Shown: positions 25,153-34,998 of the stretch, one piece after another
Layout: every line of letters begins with the position of its first letter
Position numbering within the stretch: position 1 is the first letter of the stretch
NCBI RefSeq assembly: GCF_001467955.1
Contig: NZ_LNYR01000049.1
Location: 42,926 to 82,548, forward strand
Origin: Legionella quateirensis
GTDB taxonomy: Bacteria; Pseudomonadota; Gammaproteobacteria; Legionellales; Legionellaceae
DNA length: 39,623 nt
Direction of reading: 5' to 3'
The notes under the pieces: model-generated
Database searches by the model: none
Told to the model about the DNA's origin: nothing
Seen by the model: only the letters and a program-made list of their open reading frames with translations
Program-made: the position numbers and the translations under genes

Positions 25153-26046
25153 ATGTTTTGGAATCATAAGAAAGGAAATCCAGAGGATATAGAACAGATT
25201 CATCAATATTATATGGATATCATGAACTGTATCCCTGATATTGTTTATTGGATTGATGTGGATTGTAATTTACTGGGCTGCAATAATCGATTTGTTCAAG
25301 TATTGGGCTTAAATGAACTTCGTGATTTTAAAGGAACACCCTATCTGCAAATGAAAAAATTTGCTCATTGGGACGAGGAATGTGTTGAGGCATTAAAATT
25401 AAAAGATATGAATGCCATATTTACTGGTGAATCTCAGTATAATGTTGAGGAAAAGCCAATACTTAATGACAATCAAAAGCATTTTTATTTTAAAATCAAT
25501 CGCGTTCCTATGTTTGATGAGAATAAAAATGTAGTTGGATTGGTGGTTGTATTAACGGATATAAGTGCATCTAAAATTCAGGAACAAAAGACCAAATCCA
25601 AAAAACTTCCAAAATCAGAACTGGTGTCAAAAGTAACCTCTTTGCCTAATGTATTAATGATAGAGGACAATTTAATTGCACAAAATGTTGAGAAGGCTCT
25701 TTTAACGGCTTTGAATTGTCAGGTCGATATTGCTGATACAGGAGATAAGGCATTAAAGCTGTTTGATCCAGGGAAATATGATTTGGTATTAATGGATATT
25801 GGTTTGGAAGATACTTCGGGATATGTAGTTGCTAAACAATTACGTAATATGGAAAAAGATACGAAGCATCATGTTCCCATTATTGCATTAACGGGATATG
25901 AAGCCGATGTAGTGAAATATGATTGCGAGCAGTATTTCATGGAAGGAGCCATCACGAAGCCATTAACCAGTGAACAAGCCGAACAAATAATTAATCATTA
26001 TGTATATCATATGGATGTTCCTGTTCGTGGATTGAAAAGTACTTAA
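25153..26046 (+). CDS. PAS-REC protein lacking a histidine kinase core
   Basis: 297 residues. A PAS domain occupies about residues 15-140 (CIPDIVYWIDVDCNLLGCNN). A short linker follows (about 140-170, EQKTKSKKLPKSELVSK), then a receiver domain to about 285. The receiver keeps its acidic pocket (MIEDN), phospho-acceptor Asp215 in LVLMDIGL, the Thr of ALTGY and the Lys of ITKPL. The order PAS-linker-REC matches hybrid kinases, but the dimerisation and ATPase domains are missing. The linker resembles the lead-in to a HisKA domain (compare KSEFIANMSH). It may be an output-less receiver or phosphate sink. GGGAGAG precedes the start. Partner kinase unknown. Confidence 0.85.
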   Translation: MFWNHKKGNPEDIEQIHQYYMDIMNCIPDIVYWIDVDCNLLGCNNRFVQVLGLNELRDFKGTPYLQMKKFAHWDEECVEALKLKDMNAIFTGESQYNVEEKPILNDNQKHFYFKINRVPMFDENKNVVGLVVVLTDISASKIQEQKTKSKKLPKSELVSKVTSLPNVLMIEDNLIAQNVEKALLTALNCQVDIADTGDKALKLFDPGKYDLVLMDIGLEDTSGYVVAKQLRNMEKDTKHHVPIIALTGYEADVVKYDCEQYFMEGAITKPLTSEQAEQIINHYVYHMDVPVRGLKST

Positions 26047-26083
26047 TAATGGCTTTATGTTCAGGATAAAAAATGAACTGAAT

Positions 26084-27358
26084 CTAGCGTTCTATAATTG
26101 CGGCTACTCCCATGCCTCCCGCGGTGCATACACTGATTAAGACACGACCGCTACCTTTATGGGCAAGCATTTTGGCAGCAGATCCTACTAATCGACCGCC
26201 AGTTGCAGCAAAAGGGTGACCCAGAGCAAGACTCCCACCTTTTACATTCATGTGTTTTAAATTAATACTTCCCAGAGGTGATTTGCGTCCTAAAACTTTT
26301 TTGCAATACGCGTCTGATTCCCAGGCTTTTAAAGTACAAAGTACCTGACCAGCAAAGGCTTCATGAATTTCATAAAAATCAAAATCCTGCAAACTGAGAT
26401 TATTTCGTTCTAGTAAGCGATTAACTGCAATGGTGGGAGCCATTAACAAACCTGCTCCATGTACAAAATCAACAGCAGCGACTTCACAATCTACGAAATA
26501 AGCCAGTACCTCTAATTGACGGGTTTTAGCCCATTCAGGTGAACTTAAAAGAACAACGGATGCCCCATCGGTCAGAGGAGTTGAGTTTCCTGCTGTAAGG
26601 CTTCCTTTATCTGAGTGATCAAAAGCGGGCTTTAAATTCGCCAGTTTTTGTAATGTGGTGTCTTTGCGTGTAATGGTATCACGATTTAAACCATCGACAT
26701 TGGTAATCAGATCATCAAAAAATCCTTCATCATAAGCTTGTGCGGCGTTTTGATGCGATCGGAGTGCCAGTTCATCTTGTGCTTCACGAGAAATATTCCA
26801 TTCTTTAACCATGAGTTCACAATGATCTCCCATAGACAAACCGGTACGTGGTTCTCTTACTTCAGGTAATTGAGGTTTTAACATACCTGGTCTGAATGTT
26901 TTGAGAACCGAGAGTTTTTCTGTAACGCTTTTAGCTTGTTTTAATTTAATTAAAAAATGAGTCAGTTGTCGCTTACCAATTAAGGGAATGTCTGAATTGG
27001 TATCTGTGCCTCCTCCTATGCCTGCACAGATTTGGCCACTGGCGATTTTTAATCCAATTAAGTTCACTGCTTCCAATCCAGTTCCACAGGCGCGTTGTAT
27101 GGTTAATCCTGGTGTCTCTGGTGATAATTCACTTCCTAATACTGTTTCGCGTGCAAGATTCCAGTCAAAAGGATGATTGATGACTGCGCCAGCGATCACA
27201 TCACCTAATAATTGGCCTTGTATGTGCGTTTTTTGTATTAAATCGGCTAAGGCAGCACCCAGTAAATCCTGATTGGATTTGTCCAGATAGTGTGTATGGG
27301 ATTTAACAAAAGGAGTTCTGGAGCTATTCAGTATGGCCACTTTTTTCTTAAAACTCAT
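26084..27358 (-). CDS. FadI-like acetyl-CoA acyltransferase (thiolase)
   Basis: 424 residues with the thiolase nucleophile Cys91 in TIQRACGTGLEAVN, the late GGSLALGHPFAATGGR histidine and the C-terminal CTAGGMGVAAIIE cysteine. The N-terminal shape and the HQNAAQAYDEGFF and PAFDHSDKGSLTAGNSTPLTDGA segments resemble E. coli FadI (436 residues) rather than FadA. Such enzymes cleave 3-ketoacyl-CoA in beta-oxidation or run in reverse for acetoacetyl-CoA. No fadJ partner is adjacent, so a stand-alone degradative or biosynthetic role is equally possible. AGGGAG precedes ATG 27358. Confidence 0.9.
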   Translation of the reverse strand: MSFKKKVAILNSSRTPFVKSHTHYLDKSNQDLLGAALADLIQKTHIQGQLLGDVIAGAVINHPFDWNLARETVLGSELSPETPGLTIQRACGTGLEAVNLIGLKIASGQICAGIGGGTDTNSDIPLIGKRQLTHFLIKLKQAKSVTEKLSVLKTFRPGMLKPQLPEVREPRTGLSMGDHCELMVKEWNISREAQDELALRSHQNAAQAYDEGFFDDLITNVDGLNRDTITRKDTTLQKLANLKPAFDHSDKGSLTAGNSTPLTDGASVVLLSSPEWAKTRQLEVLAYFVDCEVAAVDFVHGAGLLMAPTIAVNRLLERNNLSLQDFDFYEIHEAFAGQVLCTLKAWESDAYCKKVLGRKSPLGSINLKHMNVKGGSLALGHPFAATGGRLVGSAAKMLAHKGSGRVLISVCTAGGMGVAAIIER

Positions 27359-27534
27359 AATAACTCCCTCTGCTAAATATTTTATTAAGCATATACCAAT
27401 AATGATAATTCGCTCTACTTTTATTCTAGAATCCGCAGAATAGTAATTGAAAAATAAAGCGGTTTTATTTTGATTAATGTCAAATAAGCGCCTAATATTA
27501 TTGTATGATATTTGACCATTGTGGGTGTAAGTTC

Positions 27535-30465
27535 ATGATGGATAAAAAAAGAAAAACCCTGTTATCTATTCATTTAAGTCATCCAAAGAATCAGGAAGAC
27601 TACTTAAGTACCTATAAATTCGAGCGTGAGCTTATTAGTCAGTTGATCGAGAATAGCCATAATGAACTTTCGTTACTTGCTTTTGCAAGACAGGTTTTAA
27701 ATGTGTTTATTCAACATCCTCTATTAAAAGATAAAATTATCGTACTCTGGCAATTTGATGTGCATCAATCCATTCGTCATCTTGCTTCGCAAGGTTTAAA
27801 TTTTGATATTCAGAAGGAACTACGACAGGCTTCAAACAAATTGGCAGCCAGCTCTCTTCTAAAAATCAAAACAGTCAGACTTAAAAATCAGCGGTCGAAT
27901 AATTTAAAGAATCGCATTGATATTTGTCTTGAAAAAACACAACGAGTGTATATTTGTATCAGTATTTGGCTTGATTCTACTATACCCTTTTTAGCGTTAA
28001 TGACTCCTTTCCTTAAAGATTTTTTAGGGATTTGCGCGCTTACTTTTTCGAAAATAATAGTTAAAAACAGAGAAAAATTATTGAATACCATTCTTGAAAA
28101 AGCAGGTGATATTATTGAAATTACTAATGAAGAAGCCGTCATAGAATATGTCAATCCTGCGTTTGAAAAAATTACCCTCTACGATGCTTCAGAGGCTCTT
28201 AATAAGACAGTAGCTTCATTATTGCGTTCTCCTATAGAAGATATTACCTTATTTGAACAGATAAAGACCCAGTTAGAAGCTGGGGCCATTTGGAAAGGCC
28301 AAATTCAATCCAGGAAAAAAGACGGTACCGATTGGATTGCTAAAACGACCATAGTGCCCGTAGTTAATGAAGTCGGCAAAGTTACCCAGCATATTGCAAT
28401 TAAACAAGATATAACCGAGCAAATAAATCAGATTAATCAGTTGAAAATAAGTGAGGAACGATACAGAAATCTGATGAACGCCGCTTCTGATGCTATTTTT
28501 ATTCATGATTTAAGCGGTCATTTTTTAGAAACCAACTACTCCGCATGTCAGTCATTAGGTTATTCACGGGAAGAGATCTGTAATTTATATGTTTGGGATA
28601 TCGAAGTCGGTGTGACTTATGACGTATTGAGTCAAATGTGGAAGGCTCTGCAGGACGGTCCAATTACTCTTGAAGGACGTCACAAAAGAAAAGATGGAAC
28701 TTCTTTTCCTGTTGATGTGCGTCTGGGTATTTTTAATGCCACCGGCGAAAAATTGGTATTGGCTATAGTTAGAGACATTACTGAACGGAAATGCTCAGAA
28801 GATACTATAAGAAAATTAACACGAGCCCTGGAGCAAAGTCCTGTATTAGTCATGATTACTGATAAATCAGGAGTTATTGAATACGTCAATGCAAAAGTAC
28901 TTGAACAAACGGGTTATTGTGCGGATGAACTTTTGGGGCAAAGCTCAAGAATACTTCAGTCGGGCAAAACCCCTTTGGAAATCTATGAGTCGATGTGGAA
29001 TCAATTAATTAAAGGTGAAGAGTGGCGGGGAGAACTGCTCAATAAAAATAAAAAAGGGGAGGATTTTTGGGTGTCTGCAATAATATCCCCTCTACGTAAT
29101 GATGATGAAGCGACAACTCACTATCTGGCAGTTATGGAGGATGTGTCACAGAAGAAAAGTTACGAAGAATTGCTCAAGCATCAGGCAACATATGATCATT
29201 TAACCAACTTACCTAATCGTGCCTATGGCGTAAATAAATTAGAACGCGCTATTTCCAAAGCTCATGCGAGTAGAAAAAAACTGGCAGTTTTATTTTTGGA
29301 CCTTGATGATTTTAAACAAATAAATGATTCTATGGGACATGCAGCTGGAGACCTGTTACTAAAAGCCTTATCAACACGATATCTCTCTGTTATTCGACAG
29401 ACGGATACTATTGCTCGTTTGGGTGGGGATGAGTTTATGTTGATTCTTGAAAATGTGAATCACCTATCTGATGTGGAGCGTATTGCCTTAAAATGTCAGG
29501 AAATTTGTTTGCTGCCTTTTAAAATTGAATCCCGGGAGCTGGTTATTTCATCCAGTATTGGTATTGCCATTTATCCTGATCAGGGACTTGACGCAAAAAC
29601 CTTAATGCGTAATGCAGATACAGCGATGTATCAAAGCAAAATGAAGGGTAAGAATAGCTGGACTGTCTTTGCTAACGCCATGACGGATATGGCAACACAT
29701 TCTATTCGGATCAGGGCAGAACTGTCTCAGGTACTGGCTCGTAATGAATTGTATATTTGCTATCAACCAATCATTGATATTAAAGTGAATAAAGTTATAG
29801 CTGCTGAAGCATTATTACGATGGGATAGCCTATCATTAGGGCAGATTACCCCAGAACAAATAATTCCTATAGCGGAAGAGACTGGCCTTATCATTCCATT
29901 AGGCTATTGGATATTAAAAAATGTATGTGCTCAGATTAAAGAATGGCAATTAATAACCGGTAAATCAATAAAAATTGCGGTTAATATTTCTACTCTTCAA
30001 TTAAAACAAATCGATTTTATCGAACAAGTCAAATTGATATTGAACGAGTCTGGGGTAAATCCCGAATCCCTGATTTTTGAAATTACAGAATCGGCTTTTA
30101 ATGATGATTCCAAATTAATTTGGTCTCATCTAAATCAGTTAAACAGAATGAATATTCATTGTTCATTAGATGACTTTGGTATGAGTTATTCATCACTTAA
30201 TTACATTTGTTCTTACCCAGTTAAAAGTTTAAAAATTGATCGCGTTTTTATTCAGAGTCTCAACACCAATAATAATGATTTAAATCTGGTGAGCAGTATT
30301 ATTGCTCTTTCCAGAAAATTAAAATTGATGGTTATTGCTGAAGGAATAGAAACAGAGGAACAATTGGATCTAATTCGTTCCCTTAATTGTGATTTGGTAC
30401 AAGGTTGGTATTTCTCAAAAGAGATGACCAGTGATAAATTTTTGTCGTATTTAATAGATGAATGA
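27535..30465 (+). CDS. Multi-PAS GGDEF-EAL protein (c-di-GMP turnover)
   Basis: About 976 residues from ATG 27535. ATG 27538 and 27505 are also in frame, and GGGTGT before 27535 is the only weak ribosome site. An N-terminal GAF-like region (about 1-180) is followed by three PAS/PAC units (MNAASDAIFIHD marks the second). The GGDEF domain is intact, RLGGDEF, with an I-site RQTD five residues upstream, so product inhibition is likely. The EAL domain keeps EALLRW, AVNIS, FEITES, DDFG, KIDR, EGIETEEQ and QGWYFSKEM, so it should hydrolyse c-di-GMP. Both activities look possible in one protein. It is cytoplasmic (no membrane helices seen) and preceded by about 150 bp divergent from the thiolase gene. 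Confidence 0.94.
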   Translation: MMDKKRKTLLSIHLSHPKNQEDYLSTYKFERELISQLIENSHNELSLLAFARQVLNVFIQHPLLKDKIIVLWQFDVHQSIRHLASQGLNFDIQKELRQASNKLAASSLLKIKTVRLKNQRSNNLKNRIDICLEKTQRVYICISIWLDSTIPFLALMTPFLKDFLGICALTFSKIIVKNREKLLNTILEKAGDIIEITNEEAVIEYVNPAFEKITLYDASEALNKTVASLLRSPIEDITLFEQIKTQLEAGAIWKGQIQSRKKDGTDWIAKTTIVPVVNEVGKVTQHIAIKQDITEQINQINQLKISEERYRNLMNAASDAIFIHDLSGHFLETNYSACQSLGYSREEICNLYVWDIEVGVTYDVLSQMWKALQDGPITLEGRHKRKDGTSFPVDVRLGIFNATGEKLVLAIVRDITERKCSEDTIRKLTRALEQSPVLVMITDKSGVIEYVNAKVLEQTGYCADELLGQSSRILQSGKTPLEIYESMWNQLIKGEEWRGELLNKNKKGEDFWVSAIISPLRNDDEATTHYLAVMEDVSQKKSYEELLKHQATYDHLTNLPNRAYGVNKLERAISKAHASRKKLAVLFLDLDDFKQINDSMGHAAGDLLLKALSTRYLSVIRQTDTIARLGGDEFMLILENVNHLSDVERIALKCQEICLLPFKIESRELVISSSIGIAIYPDQGLDAKTLMRNADTAMYQSKMKGKNSWTVFANAMTDMATHSIRIRAELSQVLARNELYICYQPIIDIKVNKVIAAEALLRWDSLSLGQITPEQIIPIAEETGLIIPLGYWILKNVCAQIKEWQLITGKSIKIAVNISTLQLKQIDFIEQVKLILNESGVNPESLIFEITESAFNDDSKLIWSHLNQLNRMNIHCSLDDFGMSYSSLNYICSYPVKSLKIDRVFIQSLNTNNNDLNLVSSIIALSRKLKLMVIAEGIETEEQLDLIRSLNCDLVQGWYFSKEMTSDKFLSYLIDE

Positions 30466-30772
30466 CCGAATTGCCTAATTAACTGAAGGCATTTACTCTT
30501 TGTCATCATACAATAAAATCACTATGAATTAATTGAACTCAATTTTCATGATATACTCTAGACAGTTATCTTCTCACTTATTCGTAGGTCCGTTATCTGG
30601 AGCTGTTAACATTTCTACTGTCTTGGCTAAAACTGGTCGATTTTCAGTGTTCCGGTATTCGCATACTCAGCGTAAACAGCGTTATGGCGATCAGAAATCA
30701 ATCAGTTTTTCTTCTTGTTAGTAACATGTCAATGCACTTTGATAAGGCTACAGTTTTTCAAGGAATTTGTCG
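30466..30772. other. Intergenic region upstream of truD
   Basis: About 307 bases. A weak hairpin GCCT...AGGC follows the GGDEF-EAL stop. A TATACT at 30552-30557 is -10-like without a matched -35. A 62-codon frame starting at TTG 30533 is not convincing as a gene. Nothing else clear. Confidence 0.35.
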
Positions 30773-31786
30773 ATGTATTCTCTAGATTGGCCTCGTATCC
30801 ACGGTACTCCAAACTCTACAGCCAGTTTTAAAATGGCTCCAGAAGATTTCCAGGTTAATGAATATTTCGAGGGGCAATTTAGTGGTGAAGGGGAACACAT
30901 ACTCATCCGAATTGAAAAAAGAGGCTTAACTACTGAGGATGTAGTTAAATCACTGGCGCGATTGATTAATAAGCCGATAAAACTCATCAGCTATGCTGGC
31001 TTAAAGGACCGCCAGGCTTTAACAACGCAATGGCTTAGTATCCATGCTCCCGGGGAAGAGATTTCAGGTATAGGAACACTAGAGGCACCGGGATGGCGGG
31101 TTTTAGAAAACACACGTCATAATAAGAAATTAAGACCAGGGTATTTAACCGGCAATCATTTTGTAATGAGATTGAGGGATGTCTCCAATGAACAGGATTT
31201 AGTGGAGCGAATGGAACGCATTAAAATATCAGGTGTTCCTAATTATTTTGGAGAGCAACGGTTTGGTCGCGAAGGTGGAAACTTGATAAAGGCAGAAGAA
31301 ATGCTGGTACAAGGACGAAAAGTCAAGGACCGATTTTTAAAAGGTATTTACTGCTCTGCCGCACGTTCATGGCTTTATAATTTAGTGTTGTCCCGGCGAG
31401 TACTCGACTTAACCTGGAATGTACCTCAGCCAGGCGATGTGATTCAGCTTAAAGGATCAAACAGCATTTTTGTTATTGATGAAGTTGATGAGAATTTATT
31501 AAATCGTATTAAGGAGCGGGATATTTCCCCTGCAAGCCCTTTGCCTGGTAAAGGGAAGCATCTGGTGAAGGGACGTGCTCTGGAGTTAATTAATGAAGTG
31601 TATTCAGATTGGAGTACCTGGTTGGCTGGATTGGAGAAGCATGGTCTGGAAGAAGCCTGGCGTTCTAACATCCTTCATATGGAACAATGCAATTATTCAA
31701 TTCAGGATTCTGTTGCTGAATTAGCGTTTACTTTACCAGCAGGGGCATACGCTACCAGCGTATTGCGTGAATTGGTGTTGTATTAA
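30773..31786 (+). CDS. truD: tRNA pseudouridine synthase D
   Basis: 337 residues from ATG 30773, which has AAGGA eight bases upstream. An in-frame TTG two codons earlier would be too close to that site. Catalytic Asp79 lies in [13 protein letters not shown], matching E. coli TruD Asp80. [11 protein letters not shown] and the late [15 protein letters not shown] are also TruD signatures. The enzyme makes pseudouridine 13 in tRNA-Glu. Length is near that of E. coli (349). It converges with a beta-barrel gene 24 bp away. Confidence 0.96.
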   Translation: MYSLDWPRIHGTPNSTASFKMAPEDFQVNEYFEGQFSGEGEHILIRIEKRGLTTEDVVKSLARLINKPIKLISYAGLKDRQALTTQWLSIHAPGEEISGIGTLEAPGWRVLENTRHNKKLRPGYLTGNHFVMRLRDVSNEQDLVERMERIKISGVPNYFGEQRFGREGGNLIKAEEMLVQGRKVKDRFLKGIYCSAARSWLYNLVLSRRVLDLTWNVPQPGDVIQLKGSNSIFVIDEVDENLLNRIKERDISPASPLPGKGKHLVKGRALELINEVYSDWSTWLAGLEKHGLEEAWRSNILHMEQCNYSIQDSVAELAFTLPAGAYATSVLRELVLY

Positions 31787-31810
31787 TCAGAACACTGGTG
31801 ATCAGTACGT

Positions 31811-32782
31811 TCATAATGAAAAATCGACTCCACCAATAATGCTGTAATTAGTTTTTGCCGAGATTCCATGATAAAACTCCATCAGCGGCACGTTTGCTCC
31901 TAAATAAATGGATACTGCTGAACCGAAATTTGCTCGAAGACCGGGAATTAAAAATATGCTGCTGTTACTGCTATTGGGTTCACTGATCCCATCTATTATT
32001 GTGTCATAATTATATTCACCGTTTATCTCCAGTATCCCGTCGATTTGTAATGGTTTGCTTTTATTTGAATTATCATACAAATCAACAACCGCAGCAAAGT
32101 TATAATTGACGATGGAGCCTAAAGTCGTACTTTGTGAACCCTCTGTGTATTGAGTATAAATTAAATTAGAGCTTAACAGGAACTTATCCCATTTTTTGGT
32201 AAAAATAAGCCCTGCAAATGGTGACCAGGCACCGCTTCCGGGCTGGTCTGAGGCTGCGAACAATATCCCTTCATTATCTAATTCAGAGGTTTTTCCTGTT
32301 GGGGCATTAATACCTGTAAGTAATGCTATAGAAATGGGGGATTTATTTTCTTCGACTAATTTCCATATAGAGAATAGATTGATATCACTTACTCCAGAGA
32401 TATCACCTAATCCGGATACAATGGATGTCTCATCCAAACTGGCTGCGCGAAGATTGGAATTATAGACATAGGGTAAAATGGCACCTACGGTAATAGTGTT
32501 TGTAAGACCATAGTTTATCATTAAATAATTAATGAAATATGCGTTTTGACTTTCAGCTTCCAGATTTTGCATTAATTCCATATCTGAAAACGGGTTGTAC
32601 GAAAAATATTCCGCTCGTTGGCTAATACCCCAATCACCTTTATCGGAAGTATCCGTAGTGGCTGTAGTTATAGGTGTTCCTAAACCCGTGGAGTAATTAA
32701 TTGTTGGTTGAGATTTATTTGCATAAATACTGGGTAGGTAACCTAAGTTTAGACCTATCATCAGAATAACAAATTTTTTCAT
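31811..32782 (-). CDS. Outer-membrane beta-barrel-like protein (phenol-degradation MetA family type)
   Basis: 323 residues with a signal peptide (MKKFVILMIGLNLGYLPSIYA). The remainder alternates polar and aromatic residues in strand-like runs (FLLSSNLIYTQYTEG, FAAVVDLYDNSN, DGILEINGEYNYD) and ends in SIIGGVDFSL, close to a barrel C-terminus. The phrase TGINAPTGKTS with WSPFAGLIFTKKW is typical of the PF13557-type outer-membrane proteins named for the meta-cleavage phenol pathway. Function and substrate are unknown, and no phenol genes are nearby. It may be a porin-like channel. Confidence 0.7.
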   Translation of the reverse strand: MKKFVILMIGLNLGYLPSIYANKSQPTINYSTGLGTPITTATTDTSDKGDWGISQRAEYFSYNPFSDMELMQNLEAESQNAYFINYLMINYGLTNTITVGAILPYVYNSNLRAASLDETSIVSGLGDISGVSDINLFSIWKLVEENKSPISIALLTGINAPTGKTSELDNEGILFAASDQPGSGAWSPFAGLIFTKKWDKFLLSSNLIYTQYTEGSQSTTLGSIVNYNFAAVVDLYDNSNKSKPLQIDGILEINGEYNYDTIIDGISEPNSSNSSIFLIPGLRANFGSAVSIYLGANVPLMEFYHGISAKTNYSIIGGVDFSL

Positions 32783-32875
32783 AAAAGTTAGGTATTAAAA
32801 ATTTACATCTTAACCCAATTAATAAGTCTTAGCTAATGAACTGGGCAATTGATGGATAAAAATTTGACTATGCGA

Positions 32876-33721
32876 TTAGGCTTTCAGTTGTTCTGCATGA
32901 AATCGCAAATGGTCTTCCATAAACGTGGCTATAAAATAATAGTTATGTCCATACTGTTCATGCATTCTCAGTTTCAATGGTACATGGTTCTGCTGACATG
33001 CTGCAACAAAAAGCTCGGGTTTTAATTGTTCGATGAGAAACGGATCCGCTCCTCCTTGATCAATCAGTAACTCACCGTGCGGCCAGTGATGCGTTTTGAC
33101 CAATTCACACGCATCGTATTGTGACCATAAGTGTTGATTGTCGCCCAGATACCCCTCAAATGCATTGATTCCCCAAGGAGTTTTTGTAGGAGCACAAATC
33201 GGAGAAAAAGCGGAAAGACTACGAAAGGCAGAGGGATTTTTAAGACCGATAGTTAATGCGCCATGGCCACCCATCGAGTGACCAAAAATACCGCGGCGAC
33301 GGTCATCAACTGGAAAATGAGTGCTGATGTACAGTGGTAACTCATTACTGACATAGCTGTACATTCGATAATGCATACTCCAGGGTAATTCGGTAGCATC
33401 AAGGTAAAAACCAGCCCCTTCGCCAAAATTTTCACGTCCATCAGGATCTTTTAGATTAAGTCCGCGAGGACTGGTATCGGGTGCAACAATAGCCAGTCCA
33501 AGCAAAGAGGCCATGCGTTGTGCGCCGGCCTTGGTAATAAAATTCTGTTCAGTGCAGGTTAAGCCAGATAACCAATAAAGCACGGGTACCTTTTGGTGCT
33601 TTGCTTCAGGAGGAAGGAAGATAGCAAACTTCATAGTGCAGTTTGTCGTTTCAGACCAATGAGAATAGACTTCTTGGGACCCATTAAAACATTGATGTTG
33701 TTCCAGTAACTGAATAGACAT
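32876..33721 (-). CDS. fghA: S-formylglutathione hydrolase
   Basis: About 281 residues from ATG 33721, with AGGGGAG seven bases upstream. An in-frame TTG at 33742 overlaps that ribosome site and is unlikely. The esterase D family is clear: YWLSGLTCTEQNFITKAG, GEGAGFYLDAT, nucleophile Ser149 in IFGHSMGGHGAL, DQGGADPF with Asp, and YGHNYYF with His. It hydrolyses S-formylglutathione to formate and glutathione, the second step of formaldehyde detoxification. It follows adhC by 25 bp on the same strand, so the two form an operon. Confidence 0.96.
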   Translation of the reverse strand: MSIQLLEQHQCFNGSQEVYSHWSETTNCTMKFAIFLPPEAKHQKVPVLYWLSGLTCTEQNFITKAGAQRMASLLGLAIVAPDTSPRGLNLKDPDGRENFGEGAGFYLDATELPWSMHYRMYSYVSNELPLYISTHFPVDDRRRGIFGHSMGGHGALTIGLKNPSAFRSLSAFSPICAPTKTPWGINAFEGYLGDNQHLWSQYDACELVKTHHWPHGELLIDQGGADPFLIEQLKPELFVAACQQNHVPLKLRMHEQYGHNYYFIATFMEDHLRFHAEQLKA

Positions 33722-33746
33722 TGGCGAACTCCCCTGAAGCAATAAT

Positions 33747-34856
33747 TTAATAGTTAAGTACGGTGCGAATGGTTAACCCTCTCCGCATTATTTCGAAGGC
33801 TTCATTGATTTGGTCAAAGGGTAATTCATGGGTAATCAAATCATCAATATTAATTCGCCCTTCCATATACCAATCCACTATTTTAGGTACATCCGTTCGT
33901 CCACGTGCACCTCCAAATGCAGAACCTTGCCACACTCTTCCTGTAACTAATTGGAAGGGGCGAGTCGATATTTCGTGACCGCCAGGCGCAACGCCAATAA
34001 TAGTTGATACTCCCCAGCCTTTATGACAGCACTCTAAAGCCTGGCGCATGACGTTTACATTTCCAATACACTCGAAGGTGTAATCAGCACCACCCTGAGT
34101 TAATTCAACCAAGTGACCAACCAAATCTCCTTGTATGTCCTTTGGATTGACAAAATCAGTCATACCCAGCTGGGTTGCAAGTGCCTCGCGATCGGTGTTG
34201 ATATCAACTCCAATAATTTGTCTTGCACCCACCATGCGTGCTCCCTGGATGACATTAAGACCTATGCCGCCTAATCCAAAGACAATTACACGACTGCCAG
34301 CTTCAACTTTTGCATTAAATAACACCGCTCCAAGGCCTGTAGTGACTCCGCAACCGATATAGCATACTTTATTAAAAGGGGCGTCGTTACGAATTTTTGC
34401 CAAAGCAATTTCTGGCAAAACTGTATAATTGGAAAAGGTTGATGTTCCCATATAATGATGAATGGGTTTGCCATTCAAACTAAATCGAGAGGTTCCATCT
34501 GGCATGACGCCTCGGCCCTGAGTGCTGCGGATGGCCTGGCACAAATTGGTTTTTTGAGATAGACAATATTCGCATTGACGGCACTCAGGTGTATATAGAG
34601 GTATTACATGATCGCCTGGTTTCAAACCGGTGACATTTTTTCCTGTTTCAACTACCACGCCAGCACCTTCATGGCCTAGAATTGCAGGAAAGAGTCCTTC
34701 GGGATCTTGTCCAGACAAAGTATAGCTGTCGGTATGGCAAATACCGGTTGCTTTGATTTCTACCAAAACCTCATTATCCTTTGGCCCTTCCAAATCAACC
34801 AGTTCTATTACAAGTGGCTCGCCTGGTGCAAATGCTATTGCTGCTTTTACTCGCAT
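33747..34856 (-). CDS. adhC: S-(hydroxymethyl)glutathione dehydrogenase (class III alcohol dehydrogenase)
   Basis: 369 residues, with AAGGAAGGG before ATG 34856. The catalytic zinc site uses C in ATGICHTDSYT and H in GHEGAGVV. The structural zinc cluster is ECRQCEYCLSQKTNLC. The NAD fold is GLGGIGLNVIQGARMVGA. STQGRGVMPDGTSRFS and CYIGCGVTTGLGA are class III hallmarks. It oxidises S-hydroxymethylglutathione to S-formylglutathione and can reduce S-nitrosoglutathione, so it protects against formaldehyde and nitric oxide. It is the first gene of the operon with fghA. Confidence 0.97.
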   Translation of the reverse strand: MRVKAAIAFAPGEPLVIELVDLEGPKDNEVLVEIKATGICHTDSYTLSGQDPEGLFPAILGHEGAGVVVETGKNVTGLKPGDHVIPLYTPECRQCEYCLSQKTNLCQAIRSTQGRGVMPDGTSRFSLNGKPIHHYMGTSTFSNYTVLPEIALAKIRNDAPFNKVCYIGCGVTTGLGAVLFNAKVEAGSRVIVFGLGGIGLNVIQGARMVGARQIIGVDINTDREALATQLGMTDFVNPKDIQGDLVGHLVELTQGGADYTFECIGNVNVMRQALECCHKGWGVSTIIGVAPGGHEISTRPFQLVTGRVWQGSAFGGARGRTDVPKIVDWYMEGRINIDDLITHELPFDQINEAFEIMRRGLTIRTVLNY

Positions 34857-34964
34857 TATCCCTTCCTTTATTGAATGTGCTACACGTTGACATTGATTTT
34901 TTGGTTACTTTAATGCAGATCATAAAAAAAATCATTTAAAATCATGTGTTATAAGAGGAAGAAA

Positions 34965-34990
34965 TGAGCCGACATGAGTGTATCGGCTCA
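34965..34990 (-). terminator. Terminator after the small membrane protein gene
   Basis: The perfect 8-bp stem TGAGCCGA / TCGGCTCA with a 10-base loop lies eight bases past the 34999 stop. On the minus strand it is followed by TTTCTTCCTCTT, a T-rich tail, making a good intrinsic terminator. Confidence 0.75.
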
Positions 34991-34998
34991 ACAATTGA

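Noticed and set aside
30533..30721. A 62-codon frame upstream of truD
   Set aside because: It starts at TTG without a ribosome site, has no domain and is basic and unstructured, so it is probably chance.
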